This document shows positions 40,473 through 49,599 of a DNA stretch of 64,000 bases, piece by piece (position 1 is the stretch's first letter; every line of letters starts with the position of its first letter). This DNA is from Pseudoxanthomonas yeongjuensis. GTDB lineage: Bacteria > Pseudomonadota > Gammaproteobacteria > Xanthomonadales > Xanthomonadaceae. The stretch covers positions 372,001-436,000 of the forward strand of contig NZ_PDWT01000002.1 in NCBI RefSeq assembly GCF_010093345.1, in the 5' to 3' direction. The notes under the pieces are model-generated. The model saw nothing but the letters and a program-made list of their open reading frames with translations, searched no databases and was not told where the DNA came from. A program made the position numbers and the translations under genes.

Positions 40473-40530
40473 GGCGGCAGTCCGGTTGGGATGGCCTGAT
40501 TCTCCGTCATCCGTTCCGGTTGATGCAAGC

Positions 40531-40564
40531 GTTTTGTTGCGATATGGTATTAGTAAGTTTCGTT
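40531..40564. promoter_or_regulatory. candidate DeoR-repressor operator, divergent region
   Basis: GTTTTGTTGCG (40531-40541) is repeated exactly at 42597-42607, and TTTCGTT (40558-40564) recurs three times in direct or inverted form at 42541-42607, the control region of the repressor and TonB receptor genes. The site lies between the alpha-galactosidase (-) and amidohydrolase (+) starts. Confidence 0.5.
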
Positions 40565-40585
40565 ATATTACCTGAGGCGATAGCA

Positions 40586-41719
40586 ATGGCCCTGTTCCTT
40601 CGCACTGTGGCGGCGTCCCTGGCGGCCGGTTTTCTCTCCCTCACGATCGCGGTCGCGGCTCCACCTGCAATGCCTCCCGTGGATCAGGCGAACGGATCGG
40701 ACGCCTATTCGATGGACGACTTCGCCCGCGTACGCAAATACGATGCGCACGTCCACGCCAACACCCGGGACGACGCGTTCCTCGAGCAGGCGCGTGCGGA
40801 TGGTTTCGAACTGCTGTCGATCAACGTCGACTATCCGGCCTTCCCCAGCGTGGCCCTGCAGCACGAAGCCGCCGTGGCCCTGGCGAAGCAGGATCCGGCG
40901 CGCTTCCACTGGGCGACCACTTTCACGATGAAAGGCTTCGGCACCGCGGGCTGGACCGAACGGGTCGATGCCGGCCTGGCGCAGGACGTGGCGCAGGGCG
41001 CGCGCGCGGTGAAGGTCTGGAAGAACGTCGGCATGGTCGAGAAGGACGCCGACGGCAAGCTGATCATGCTCGACAACCCCGGCCTGGCGGCGGTGGCCGA
41101 GCAGGTGCGTGCGCTGGGCGTGCCCCTGATCGCGCACCAGGGCGAGCCGTACAACTGCTGGTTGCCGCTGGACCAGATGACCACCGACAACGATCGCGAG
41201 TACTTCCAGCACCATCCCGAATACCACATGTACCTGCATCCGGAGATGCCCGGGTACGAGGACCTGATGGGCGCACGCGATCGTTTCGTGGCCGCGCACC
41301 CGCAGCTGCGTGTCGTCGGCGCGCACCTGGCCAGTCTGGAATACGACGTGGACCGCATCGCCGCGTTCCTCGATCGTTTCCCCAACGCCAGCGTCGACCT
41401 GGCCGCACGCATGAGCCAGGTGCAATACCAGTCGGTGCGGGACCGCGAGAAGGTGCGGAACTTCTTCATCCGCTACCAGGACCGGCTGCTGTACGGCACC
41501 GACCTGACCTACGGCCCGGACGCCGAACCCGAGGACTTCAAGCGCGAGGCGCACGCGGTGTGGAGCGCGGACTGGCGTTACCTGGCGACCGGCCAGTCGC
41601 AGCGCGTGGACGTGCTCCACGTCGACGTACCCGGCCTGGCCCTGCCGCGCGCGGTGATCGACAAGATCTATTACGCCAACGCGGTGCGCGAGTTCGTGCC
41701 CGCGAAACCGGGCAGCTGA
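40586..41719 (+). CDS. exported amidohydrolase-family protein
   Basis: 377 residues with a signal peptide (FLRTVAASLAAGFLSLTIAVA, cleavage after AVA). GAGG lies 8 nt before the ATG. The mature part is an amidohydrolase-2-type barrel with metal/active-site motifs KYDAHVHANTRDD, LIAHQGEPYNCW, VVGAHLASLEYD and YGTDLTYGP. Unlike NagA/AgaA it is exported, so it cannot be the cytoplasmic GalNAc-6-P deacetylase. Its position opposite the alpha-galactosidase and before the repressor suggests it acts on a glycan or a released sugar acid in the periplasm, but the substrate is unknown. Confidence 0.8.
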   Translation: MALFLRTVAASLAAGFLSLTIAVAAPPAMPPVDQANGSDAYSMDDFARVRKYDAHVHANTRDDAFLEQARADGFELLSINVDYPAFPSVALQHEAAVALAKQDPARFHWATTFTMKGFGTAGWTERVDAGLAQDVAQGARAVKVWKNVGMVEKDADGKLIMLDNPGLAAVAEQVRALGVPLIAHQGEPYNCWLPLDQMTTDNDREYFQHHPEYHMYLHPEMPGYEDLMGARDRFVAAHPQLRVVGAHLASLEYDVDRIAAFLDRFPNASVDLAARMSQVQYQSVRDREKVRNFFIRYQDRLLYGTDLTYGPDAEPEDFKREAHAVWSADWRYLATGQSQRVDVLHVDVPGLALPRAVIDKIYYANAVREFVPAKPGS

Positions 41720-41727
41720 CCGGTGGC

Positions 41728-42507
41728 TCAGGCCAGCAGCAGTTCGAAGCCGAGCTGATGGCTGGCCTGGCGCACGTCTTCCGGCGCATTGATGTCGGTG
41801 ATCAGCGTGTTGAGATCGCTGACGGGGATGATCCGGTGCAGGCAGACCTTGCCGAACTTGGAACTGTCGGAGATGGCGACCACCATGCGCGCGGCTTCGA
41901 CCATCTTCCGGTTGAGCATGGCTTCGGGTTCGTAATGAGTGGTGATGCCGCGCTCCAGGTCGAACCCGTCGACGCCGAGGAACAGCATGTCCACGTGCAG
42001 CGCGCCCAGCGCTTCCTCGGCCAGGCCGCCGTAGAAGGCCATGTTCTTGCGCCGCAACTCGCCGCCGAGCATGACGATGTTGATGTTGCTCTTGGCCGTC
42101 AATACGGTAAGCACGCCGAAGTCGTTGCTGACCACGGTCACCTCGATGTTGGGCAGCGCCTCCGCGAGCTGGATGGCGGTGGTGCCCGAATCGATGGCGA
42201 TGGTGTCGCCGGCCTTGACCATGGCCGCCGCGCGCTGGCCGATGCGGCGCTTCTCATCCAGGAAAGCCGTCCGCTTGGCCTCGTAGGGAGGCTCCGACAG
42301 CGCCCCGCCGACCACGCCGCTGTCGATGGCGCCGCCGTAGGCGCGCGCCATGACCCCGCGCTCGGTCAGATAGCGCAAGTCCTTGCGCACGGTCTGCATG
42401 CTGACGCCGAAACGCTGGGCCAGCGCAGTCACCTGCACGCTGCCATGCTGGCGCACGAGTTCGCTGATCTGCAGGCGTCGTTGACTGGTGTCGCGGGTGG
42501 CGACCAT
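41728..42507 (-). CDS. DeoR-family transcriptional repressor (AgaR-like)
   Basis: 259 residues from the ATG at 42507, which has AAGGAG at 5-nt spacing; an upstream start at 42543 is less likely and would overlap the operator. The winged helix-turn-helix is at VTALAQRFGVSMQTVRKDLR, and the DeoRC sensor domain follows: DTIAIDSGTTAIQLAEALP and VVSNDFGVLTVL. DeoR proteins of this type respond to sugar phosphates. It is divergent from the TonB receptor, with an inverted repeat (42541-42578) between them, so autoregulation is likely. Confidence 0.92.
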   Translation of the reverse strand: MVATRDTSQRRLQISELVRQHGSVQVTALAQRFGVSMQTVRKDLRYLTERGVMARAYGGAIDSGVVGGALSEPPYEAKRTAFLDEKRRIGQRAAAMVKAGDTIAIDSGTTAIQLAEALPNIEVTVVSNDFGVLTVLTAKSNINIVMLGGELRRKNMAFYGGLAEEALGALHVDMLFLGVDGFDLERGITTHYEPEAMLNRKMVEAARMVVAISDSSKFGKVCLHRIIPVSDLNTLITDINAPEDVRQASHQLGFELLLA

Positions 42508-42540
42508 GGGTACTCCTTGTGATGGGACCAAAGTATCGGT

Positions 42541-42607
42541 CATTTCGTTAAATTTCGCTATTGATACGAAACGAAATGTGTTATAGCCTTGGTTTCGTTT
42601 TGTTGCG
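42541..42607. promoter_or_regulatory. candidate DeoR-repressor operator with inverted repeat
   Basis: Perfect 9-bp arms CATTTCGTT (42541-42549) and AACGAAATG (42570-42578) enclose further TTTCG and CGAAA half-sites. A second motif, TTTCGTTTTGTTGCG (42593-42607), shares an 11-mer with the region upstream of the alpha-galactosidase. E. coli AgaR sites are also built from CTTTCGTTT-like repeats, which supports the link. Confidence 0.65.
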
Positions 42608-42641
42608 TATGCTTGTCACCGCTAATCCTGAGGAGATCCCA

Positions 42642-45545
42642 GTGAAGTCCATCCAGCCGCATCGGAACACGCTCTTTCATGGCATCGCGCTCGCGCTGCT
42701 GATCCCTCAATTGGGTCTTGCCCAGGAGACCGGCGCCGCTGCCACGGATCCGGCCCCGGAAGCGCGCGCGAGTACGTCATCGACCCAGGAGCCTGCCGTC
42801 GGCGAACAAGCTGTCGACCTGGAGACCGTGGTGGTCACCGGTGTGCGCGGCAGCCTGGCGCGCTCGGTCGAGCTCAAGCGCGAAGCCGGCACCGTCCAGG
42901 ATTCGATCACCGCGCTGGAACTGGGCAAGTTTCCCGACGACAACGTGGCCGATTCGCTCAGCCACATCACTGGCGTGGCCATTTCGCGCACCGCCGGTGG
43001 CGAGGGCCAGAAGGTCAGCGTCCGCGGCCTGGGACCGGAATACACCTTGACCACGTTCAACGGACGCATCCTCGCCACCGATGGCGCAGGCCGTGATTTT
43101 GCCTACGACGTGTTGCCGGCGGATGTCATCAGCGGCGCCGATGTGATCAAGGGCGCGCAGGCCTCGCTCACCGAAGGCGGTGTCGGCGGCCTGGTCAACC
43201 TGCGCTCGGCCAGCCCCTTCGACGATCCCGGACAGCACGCGATCGTGCGCCTGGAAGGCGACCGCAACCAGATGTCCGAACTCGACGGCCAGAAGTTCTC
43301 GGCCGCCTACAGCAACACCTTCGCCGACAACACCTTCGGGGTGCTGCTGGGCGTGGTCTACGGCGAACGCAAGGACCGCACCGATGTCGCCGGCAACGAC
43401 GGCGGCTGGACCCGCAACCCGGATCCGAACGACGAGAGCTGGCTGTGGGGCAACGCCTGGGGCGGCAATATCGACCTCAACGGCAACGGCGACCTGGATC
43501 CCGAGGAATACGGCCTGATCGCGCCGGGCCAGTTCCGGGTCGGCTCGATCCTCGAAGAGAAGAAGCGCAAGGCCTTCTCCGGCAAGATCGAATGGCGCCC
43601 CAGCGACAGCGTCAGGATCGTGGTGGACGGATTGAAGACCCGCCTGGATTCGCCGCAGGTGTCCTACCAGCAGTCCTACTATCCGCTGTTCGCGCCGGGC
43701 CGCTGGTCCGACATCGAAGTGCAGAACGGCATCGTCACCGGCTTCACCATGGACAATGCCGATCCGGAACTGCGGCTCAACCCGGAGCTGCTCAACCAGA
43801 CCGAACATCGCGTGGTCGATACCGACCTGTACGGCGTCAACGGCGAATGGAAGGCGACCGACGATTTCACCCTTACCGCCGATCTTTATCGCTCCACCTC
43901 CAAGCGCTATTCCGGCGGCCAGGACACCTACGTGGTCCTGCGCATGAACCAGCCCAACATCGCCCGCATCACCCTGGGCCCGAGCGCGGTGCCCAATGTC
44001 GCGGTCACGTTCGACGATGGCCGCGACCTGATCACCGGCCTGGCCAATGGCGAGTTCACCGGTTCGGATTTCAACACGCACTACATGGAACTGCGTGGCG
44101 ACAACATCGTCGACAAGATCACCGGCGGCACCGTGGCCGGCAAGCTGTTCGTGGGCAAGTGGGGTCTGGACGACCTGCACTTCGGCGTGACCCGCACCGA
44201 ACGGACCAAGTCGCGCGACCTGATCAACAACACCCTCAACGGCGGCGCCGACTACTACTCGGGCGACAACGCCATCAACGTGGGCGACCTGGAGGGTTCG
44301 GTGATCTCCAGCGTGCTGAACTTCCCGCACTTCATGGATGGCGTCGGCAGCAGCTTCCCGCGCAGCTTCCTGGGCTTCGACGTGCCCAACTACCTGGCCA
44401 TGCTCGAGGCCTACAACGGCAACCTGCGTCCCGACGGCACGCCCTACGATTTCTCGATGGCCGCGCCGGCATGGAACCCGCTGCAGAGCTATCGCGTCAG
44501 CGAGAAGACCAATGCCTTCTACGTGCAGGCCGACTTCTCCGGCGAACGCTGGAACGGCGATGTGGGCGTGCGCCTGGTCAAGACCAGCACCCGCGCCCAG
44601 GCCTGGGACGCGGAGATCCTCAGCATCACCGAGAACGGCGCGTTCAACTACACCGCCGATTACGCGGAACCGACGCCGATTCTGCAGGACGCCGACTACC
44701 CCTTCGCCTTGCCTTCGGCCAACTTCCCCTGGCGTTTCACCGACGAGTTGCAGCTGCGCCTCGGCGCCGCCAAGACCATGGCCCGCCCGCCGGTGGACAA
44801 GCTGGCCCCGACCAACACCACCGAGAGCGTGTCGTGGGGGGAATTCACCCAGGTCTATGGCGGCAATGCGAACCTGAAGCCCTACAGCGCACGCCAGGGC
44901 GATGTGTCGCTGGAGTGGTATTTCTCCGAGCAGTCCATCATCAATATCGCCGCGTTCTACAAGCGCATCGAGAACCAGATCACCACCAGCTGGGAGCCGG
45001 GTCAGGACATCGGCGTCGGCCCGATCCTCGATACCGACGGCAATCCCATCACCTCCGGCCCGACCCTGTTCAACGTGATGCGCCCGATCAACGGCGACTA
45101 CGCCAAGGTGCATGGCCTGGAGTTCGGCCTGCAGCACTTCTGGGAAAACGGCTTCGGCGTGCGCGCCCAATACACCCGCAACTGGTCCAACAGCTGGGTG
45201 GGCGACGAAAAGCGCCCGCTGGAAGGCATCGCTCCGGCCACTTATTCGCTGGGCCTGATGTACGAGAAGGGCAAGTGGTCCATGGGCGCGAATGCCGACC
45301 ACACCGACGGCTTCGTCACTGCGATCAACGTGCTGGGCGCCGGCTACAACGAGGAAGCCGACGACATCACCTGGCTCACCGCGCACGTGTCCTACAAGTT
45401 CAACGACATGTTCAGCATCAGCCTGGAAGGGCAGAACCTGCTGGACGACGAGCAGACCTACAGCATCAACGGCAACCCGCTGCTTTCGCAGGGTTATTAC
45501 CGCTATGGCCGTTCGGTCAACCTCGGCCTGAGCTTCAGGTTCTAG
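42642..45545 (+). CDS. TonB-dependent outer-membrane receptor (Xanthomonas/Caulobacter type)
   Basis: 967 residues from a GTG at 42642, supported by AGGAG at 6-nt spacing and by a signal peptide (SIQPHRNTLFHGIALALLIP); the frame is open to 42561. After an acidic linker comes the TonB-box-like DLETVVVTGVRGSLARSVEL, the plug (DNVADSLSHITGVAISRTAG, GLGPEYTLTTFNGRI) and a long beta-barrel ending RSVNLGLSFRF with the terminal Phe needed for outer-membrane insertion. This subtype commonly imports oligosaccharides. Its place opposite the DeoR repressor suggests uptake of the glycan processed by this locus. Confidence 0.95.
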   Translation: MKSIQPHRNTLFHGIALALLIPQLGLAQETGAAATDPAPEARASTSSTQEPAVGEQAVDLETVVVTGVRGSLARSVELKREAGTVQDSITALELGKFPDDNVADSLSHITGVAISRTAGGEGQKVSVRGLGPEYTLTTFNGRILATDGAGRDFAYDVLPADVISGADVIKGAQASLTEGGVGGLVNLRSASPFDDPGQHAIVRLEGDRNQMSELDGQKFSAAYSNTFADNTFGVLLGVVYGERKDRTDVAGNDGGWTRNPDPNDESWLWGNAWGGNIDLNGNGDLDPEEYGLIAPGQFRVGSILEEKKRKAFSGKIEWRPSDSVRIVVDGLKTRLDSPQVSYQQSYYPLFAPGRWSDIEVQNGIVTGFTMDNADPELRLNPELLNQTEHRVVDTDLYGVNGEWKATDDFTLTADLYRSTSKRYSGGQDTYVVLRMNQPNIARITLGPSAVPNVAVTFDDGRDLITGLANGEFTGSDFNTHYMELRGDNIVDKITGGTVAGKLFVGKWGLDDLHFGVTRTERTKSRDLINNTLNGGADYYSGDNAINVGDLEGSVISSVLNFPHFMDGVGSSFPRSFLGFDVPNYLAMLEAYNGNLRPDGTPYDFSMAAPAWNPLQSYRVSEKTNAFYVQADFSGERWNGDVGVRLVKTSTRAQAWDAEILSITENGAFNYTADYAEPTPILQDADYPFALPSANFPWRFTDELQLRLGAAKTMARPPVDKLAPTNTTESVSWGEFTQVYGGNANLKPYSARQGDVSLEWYFSEQSIINIAAFYKRIENQITTSWEPGQDIGVGPILDTDGNPITSGPTLFNVMRPINGDYAKVHGLEFGLQHFWENGFGVRAQYTRNWSNSWVGDEKRPLEGIAPATYSLGLMYEKGKWSMGANADHTDGFVTAINVLGAGYNEEADDITWLTAHVSYKFNDMFSISLEGQNLLDDEQTYSINGNPLLSQGYYRYGRSVNLGLSFRF

Positions 45546-45605
45546 TACAAAATCCCCGAGCTCGCGGGGACAGCAAAGAGAGCTTCTTGAACGACGTGGA
45601 ACCTG

Positions 45606-45630
45606 CAAGCCGCCTCCGGGCGGCTTGTTT
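45606..45630 (+). terminator. probable terminator after TonB receptor
   Basis: A 9-bp stem CAAGCCGCC/GGCGGCTTG with a 4-nt loop is followed by TTTC. The T-run is short, so efficiency is uncertain. Confidence 0.6.
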
Positions 45631-45729
45631 CATGGGGTTGCGAACCCTTCGGGAATCCTTTTCGACCCTCGGGGATTCGCTCCCACACGCTCCCACGCTG
45701 GTCGTGCCTGCACGGGCGATAATGCCGGC

Positions 45730-46830
45730 ATGCGCAAGATCCTCCACATCGACATGGATGCGTTCTACGCCTCGGTCGAGCAACGCGACGATCCGGGGTT
45801 GCGCGGCAAGCCGGTGGTGGTGGCCTGGCGCGGCGCGCGGTCGGTGGTGTGCGCGGCCTCGTACGAGGCGCGGGTATTCGGCGTGCGCTCGGCGATGCCG
45901 GCGGTGCGCGCCGAACGCCTGTGCCCGCAGGCGATTTTCGTGCCGCCGGATTTCGTCCGCTACAAGGCGGCATCGAAGGCGATCCGGGACATCTTCCTGC
46001 GCCACACCGACCTGGTCGAACCGCTGTCGCTGGACGAGGCCTACCTCGACGTCACCGAGCCGAAGACCGATTTCCCCAGCGCCACCGCCATCGCCGAGGA
46101 GATCCGCCGGCAGATCCGCGAGGAGACCTCGCTGACCGCGTCGGCCGGGATCGCGCCGAACAAGTTCCTGGCCAAGATCGCCTCGGACTGGCGCAAGCCC
46201 GATGGCCAGTTCGTGATCCGCCCGCAGCAGGTGGAAGCCTTCCTCGCGCCGTTGCCGGTCGCCAAGATCCCGGGCGTGGGCAAGGTGATGCAGGGCAAGC
46301 TTTCCGCATTGGGAATAGAACTGGTCGGCGACCTGCGCGAATATCCGATGGACGAACTGCAGCGCCACTTCGGCAGCTTCGGCGCCGCGTTGTACCGGCG
46401 CGCGCGCGGCATCGACGAACGACCGGTGCAGCCCGACCAGCCGGTGCAGTCGATCTCGGCCGAGGACACCTTCGAACACGATGTGCCCTTGTCCGAAATC
46501 GCACCGACGGTCCGGCGACTTGCGATGAAGACCTGGGAAGCTTCGCGCAAGACCGAGCGCGTGGGCCGCACCGTGGTGCTGAAGCTGAAGACCTCGCAGT
46601 TCCGCATCCTGACCCGCAGCTTCACTCCGGAAAGCCCGCCGCATTCGCTGGAAGTGCTCACCGACATCGCCCTGTCGCTGTGCGACCGCGTCGAACAGCC
46701 GGCCGGAACGCTGTACCGGCTGGTCGGCGTGGGACTGGGCGGGTTCCGCGAACGCGAGGAGACGGTTTCGCAAGGCACGCTTTTCGACGGCTACGAACAA
46801 GCCGCAACCCCACCCCCCATGGAGCATTGA
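45730..46830 (+). CDS. dinB: DNA polymerase IV
   Basis: 366 residues of Y-family translesion polymerase. The N-terminus RKILHIDMDAFYASVEQRDD has the first metal-binding Asp, and SLDEAYLDVT the second acidic pair; KIPGVGKVMQGKLSALGIE is the helix-hairpin-helix thumb, and the little-finger domain follows from about residue 240. The ATG at 45730 gives the standard N-terminus; the open frame upstream runs through the terminator of the previous gene. A beta-clamp motif resembling QGTLF is present near the C-terminus. It is followed directly by gph. Confidence 0.97.
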   Translation: MRKILHIDMDAFYASVEQRDDPGLRGKPVVVAWRGARSVVCAASYEARVFGVRSAMPAVRAERLCPQAIFVPPDFVRYKAASKAIRDIFLRHTDLVEPLSLDEAYLDVTEPKTDFPSATAIAEEIRRQIREETSLTASAGIAPNKFLAKIASDWRKPDGQFVIRPQQVEAFLAPLPVAKIPGVGKVMQGKLSALGIELVGDLREYPMDELQRHFGSFGAALYRRARGIDERPVQPDQPVQSISAEDTFEHDVPLSEIAPTVRRLAMKTWEASRKTERVGRTVVLKLKTSQFRILTRSFTPESPPHSLEVLTDIALSLCDRVEQPAGTLYRLVGVGLGGFREREETVSQGTLFDGYEQAATPPPMEH

Positions 46831-46831
46831 T

Positions 46832-47512
46832 TTGAACTTTTCCTATTCGCTGGTTGTGTTCGACCTGGACGGCACGCTGGTCGACAGTGCCTCCGACATC
46901 GCCGAAGCCGTCAACCGCACGTTGGTGGACTGGTCATTGCCGCGGCAGGAGGAAACCGTGATCCGCGGCTGGATCGGTGATGGTGCACGCGCGTTGGTGG
47001 CCAGCGCGTTCGCCCATGCCGGAAAGGCCATCGACCTGGACAAGGTGATGCCCGGTTTCATGGTCCATTACGCCGACTGCCTACTGCTGTATCCGACCGT
47101 GTATCCGGGCGTGGTCGAGACCCTGCAGGCGTTGCGCGAAAGGAAAGTTGCCGTGGCAATCTGCACCAACAAGCCGCAACGCTTCGTGCGTCCGTTGCTG
47201 GATGCGTTGCGGCTGGGTGAATACTTCGAGTGCATTGTCGGTGGCGATACCTTGCCAGAACGCAAGCCGAGTGCGGCGCCCCTGCTGCACTTGGTCGATC
47301 ACTTCGGCCTGCAGCCTTCGCAATGCCTGATGGTAGGCGACTCGGCCACCGACCTGCTGACTGCGCAGGCGGCGGACGTGCCGATGGCATTGGTCACTTA
47401 CGGTTACCTGCGCGGTTTCGATCCGCATTCGGTGCCGGGCGTTGCCGTGATCGACGATATGCGCGAACTGCTCGGCCCCCAGGTAGAGCCGAGCTTGCTC
47501 GGCTGTTCCTGA
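46832..47512 (+). CDS. gph: phosphoglycolate phosphatase (HAD family)
   Basis: 226 residues from a TTG start at 46832, supported by GGAG with 7-nt spacing and by the fit of the HAD motif (LVVFDLDGTLVDSASDIAEA). Motif II is VAICTNKPQRF and motif IV MVGDSATDLLTAQAA. It removes 2-phosphoglycolate, for instance from DNA 3' ends damaged by oxidation, which fits its neighbour dinB. The last nine residues (VEPSLLGCS) are encoded by the first arm of a palindromic repeat, so the native C-terminus has been replaced or extended. Confidence 0.9.
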   Translation: MNFSYSLVVFDLDGTLVDSASDIAEAVNRTLVDWSLPRQEETVIRGWIGDGARALVASAFAHAGKAIDLDKVMPGFMVHYADCLLLYPTVYPGVVETLQALRERKVAVAICTNKPQRFVRPLLDALRLGEYFECIVGGDTLPERKPSAAPLLHLVDHFGLQPSQCLMVGDSATDLLTAQAADVPMALVTYGYLRGFDPHSVPGVAVIDDMRELLGPQVEPSLLGCS

Positions 47513-47547
47513 TTCCGGGAAGAGCAGCCGAGCGAGCTCGGCTCTAC
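47483..47547. repeat. GTAGAGCCGAGC palindromic repeat overlapping gph 3' end
   Basis: GTAGAGCCGAGCTTGCTCGG and its inverse ending GCTCTAC enclose about 20 bp. The first arm lies inside the gph reading frame. The sequence is the same family as 6524-6651. Confidence 0.88.
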
Positions 47548-47563
47548 GGTGGGGTTGTCCGGC

Positions 47564-49474
47564 TCAGCGTGCCGGCTGGTAGCGCAAACTCAATCCGTAC
47601 TCGCGGCCGGGCTGGTTGTACCAGGCGATGGTTTCGTAATCGCGGTCGAACACGTTGGTCGCGCGCGCCTGCAGGCTCCAGTCGGCGTTGACCGCGTACT
47701 CCACGCGCAGGTCGACGGTGCCGTAGCCGCCCAGGCGCATGTTGTTGGCGGCGTCGTCGTAGCGCGCGCTGGCGCCGCTGACCGTGGTGCCGAAGCGGAA
47801 TGCGCCGAAGCTGCGGTCGATGTCGATGCGGCCGCTGCGCGGCGAACGGCGCGGCAGCAGGTTGCCGTAGTTCGGATTGTCGGCGCCTTCCGCGGTCAGG
47901 CGCGCGTCGGCGCGCGGGTCGACATAGCTCAGTTGCGTGGACAGATCCCAGCCGGCGATCGAGGTCGCGAAAGTCAACTCGGCGCCGCGGATACGCGCTT
48001 CGTCCACCTGCACCAGGTTGAAGAAGCTGTCGTAACCGGTCAGCGCATCGATGCGGGTCTCGTACACGTTGAAGGTCCAGTTCCACGCGCTGGCGTACTG
48101 GCCGATGCCCACGTTGAGGCTCTTCGATTCCTCGGGCTCCAGGTCCGGATTGCCGCCGAACGGGTAATACAGGTCGTTGAAGGTCGGCGCCTTGAAGCCG
48201 GTTCCGTAAGTGGCGTTGAGCTTGAAATCATTGCCCAGGCTCATGCCCCAGCCGATGCTGCCGGTGCTGTGGTTGCCGAACTGTTCGTTGTCGTCGTTGC
48301 GCACGCTGGCCTGCAGCTGGTGCGCGCCGAACTTGCCCTGGTATTCGACGAAGGCGGCGGTATTGTCGCGGCTGGTCACGGTGAACCCGGTGTGGCTGGT
48401 CACTTCATCGCGTTGCCAGTCGCCGCCCGCGCTGAGCAACTGGCCGTCGGCGATGGCGATGTCCGCCTGTACCGAGGCGGTATCGCGCCGGGTGTCGAAA
48501 TTGTCCACGAAACGGCGCGTTCCGGCCTCGCGGAAATACGCATGGTACTTGTCGATGGCGCGGCCCGCCTGCGCGGTGACCTTGACCCGCGTGCCCGGCG
48601 ACCATGCCAGCTTGCCGCCGAGCACGCGCTGCGTGTTCGAGGTTTCGTTGCCGCCGAAGCGGCTGCCGTCGAACTCGTTGTCGTTATCGGCATTGAGGAA
48701 GTGGCCTTCCACGGCCAGCGTATCGCCGATCTCGACGCCGCCGCGCAACGACAAGGAGAGATTGCGGTAGCCATCGAGGTCGGGTTCGTCGGCGAAGCAG
48801 CCCTGGAACAAGGCCTCCGAACCGCGACAGGCATTGATGCCGTCGGTTTCCTGATAGGCGCCTTCGGCGCTGATCCAGCCTCGTTCGCCGCGGTTGCTGA
48901 AGCCGGCGCTGGCTTCGCGCAGGTTGTGGCTGCCGGCGCCGATGCGCAAATGCGGCTCGAAACCCGTGCCGCCCCTGCGGGTGAAGATCTGGATCACGCC
49001 GCCAATGGCTTCCGAACCGTACAGGCTGGAGCGCGGACCGCGGATGATCTCGATGCGCTCGATCTGGTCGACCGGCAAGTCCTGGAACATGGACAGTCCG
49101 GAAGTGGCCGAGCCGACGCGGATGCCGTCGACGAGGACCAGCACGTGATCGGATTCGGCGCCGCGCAGGAACAAGGTCGTGAGCTTGCCCGCGCCGCCCT
49201 GGTTGGTGAAATTCACGCCGGCGCGGCCCTTCAGCAGGTCCTGCAGCGAACGCGCCTGGCTGCGTTCTATTTCCTCGCGATCGATCACCTGCGCGGGTAC
49301 CAGGCTGTCCTCGAGGGCGACCTCGGTGCGGGTGCCGGTGACCACGATTTCATCGAAGTCGGTGGCGTCGGCGGCGACTTCCGCCATGGCCACGGAAGGA
49401 AGCGCCAGGGCGATGCCCAGGGCGAGTGCGTGGAGCGGGATGGCGCGCGAGTACGAGGAAATGTTTTTTTGCAT
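47564..49474 (-). CDS. btuB: TonB-dependent vitamin B12 receptor
   Basis: 636 residues from the ATG at 49474, which begins a signal peptide (SYSRAIPLHALALGIALALP). The TonB box region is DEIVVTGTRTEVALEDSLVP, the plug carries LQDLLKGRAGVNFTNQGG and VDGIRVGSATSG, and the barrel ends GREYGLSLRYQPAR. Length and plug motifs match BtuB, the cobalamin importer. The assignment is confirmed by a cobalamin riboswitch in its 5' leader. No btuFCD or cobalamin salvage genes follow within this window. Confidence 0.92.
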   Translation of the reverse strand: MQKNISSYSRAIPLHALALGIALALPSVAMAEVAADATDFDEIVVTGTRTEVALEDSLVPAQVIDREEIERSQARSLQDLLKGRAGVNFTNQGGAGKLTTLFLRGAESDHVLVLVDGIRVGSATSGLSMFQDLPVDQIERIEIIRGPRSSLYGSEAIGGVIQIFTRRGGTGFEPHLRIGAGSHNLREASAGFSNRGERGWISAEGAYQETDGINACRGSEALFQGCFADEPDLDGYRNLSLSLRGGVEIGDTLAVEGHFLNADNDNEFDGSRFGGNETSNTQRVLGGKLAWSPGTRVKVTAQAGRAIDKYHAYFREAGTRRFVDNFDTRRDTASVQADIAIADGQLLSAGGDWQRDEVTSHTGFTVTSRDNTAAFVEYQGKFGAHQLQASVRNDDNEQFGNHSTGSIGWGMSLGNDFKLNATYGTGFKAPTFNDLYYPFGGNPDLEPEESKSLNVGIGQYASAWNWTFNVYETRIDALTGYDSFFNLVQVDEARIRGAELTFATSIAGWDLSTQLSYVDPRADARLTAEGADNPNYGNLLPRRSPRSGRIDIDRSFGAFRFGTTVSGASARYDDAANNMRLGGYGTVDLRVEYAVNADWSLQARATNVFDRDYETIAWYNQPGREYGLSLRYQPAR

Positions 49475-49599
49475 GACGGCTCTCCACCGCGCACGACCCG
49501 TACGCGGAATGGTTCGAGGGAGTCGCAAGCACGGGGGAGAACGCACGGAAGGCCGCAGAGCGGACCGCCGCCGCAATGCCCGCCGCATCGCAACCAGTG

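Noticed and set aside
42777-45608. 943-residue minus-strand open frame opposite the TonB receptor
   Set aside because: It is an antisense shadow; no signal peptide or domain, and the receptor on the plus strand has intact ends and plug motifs.
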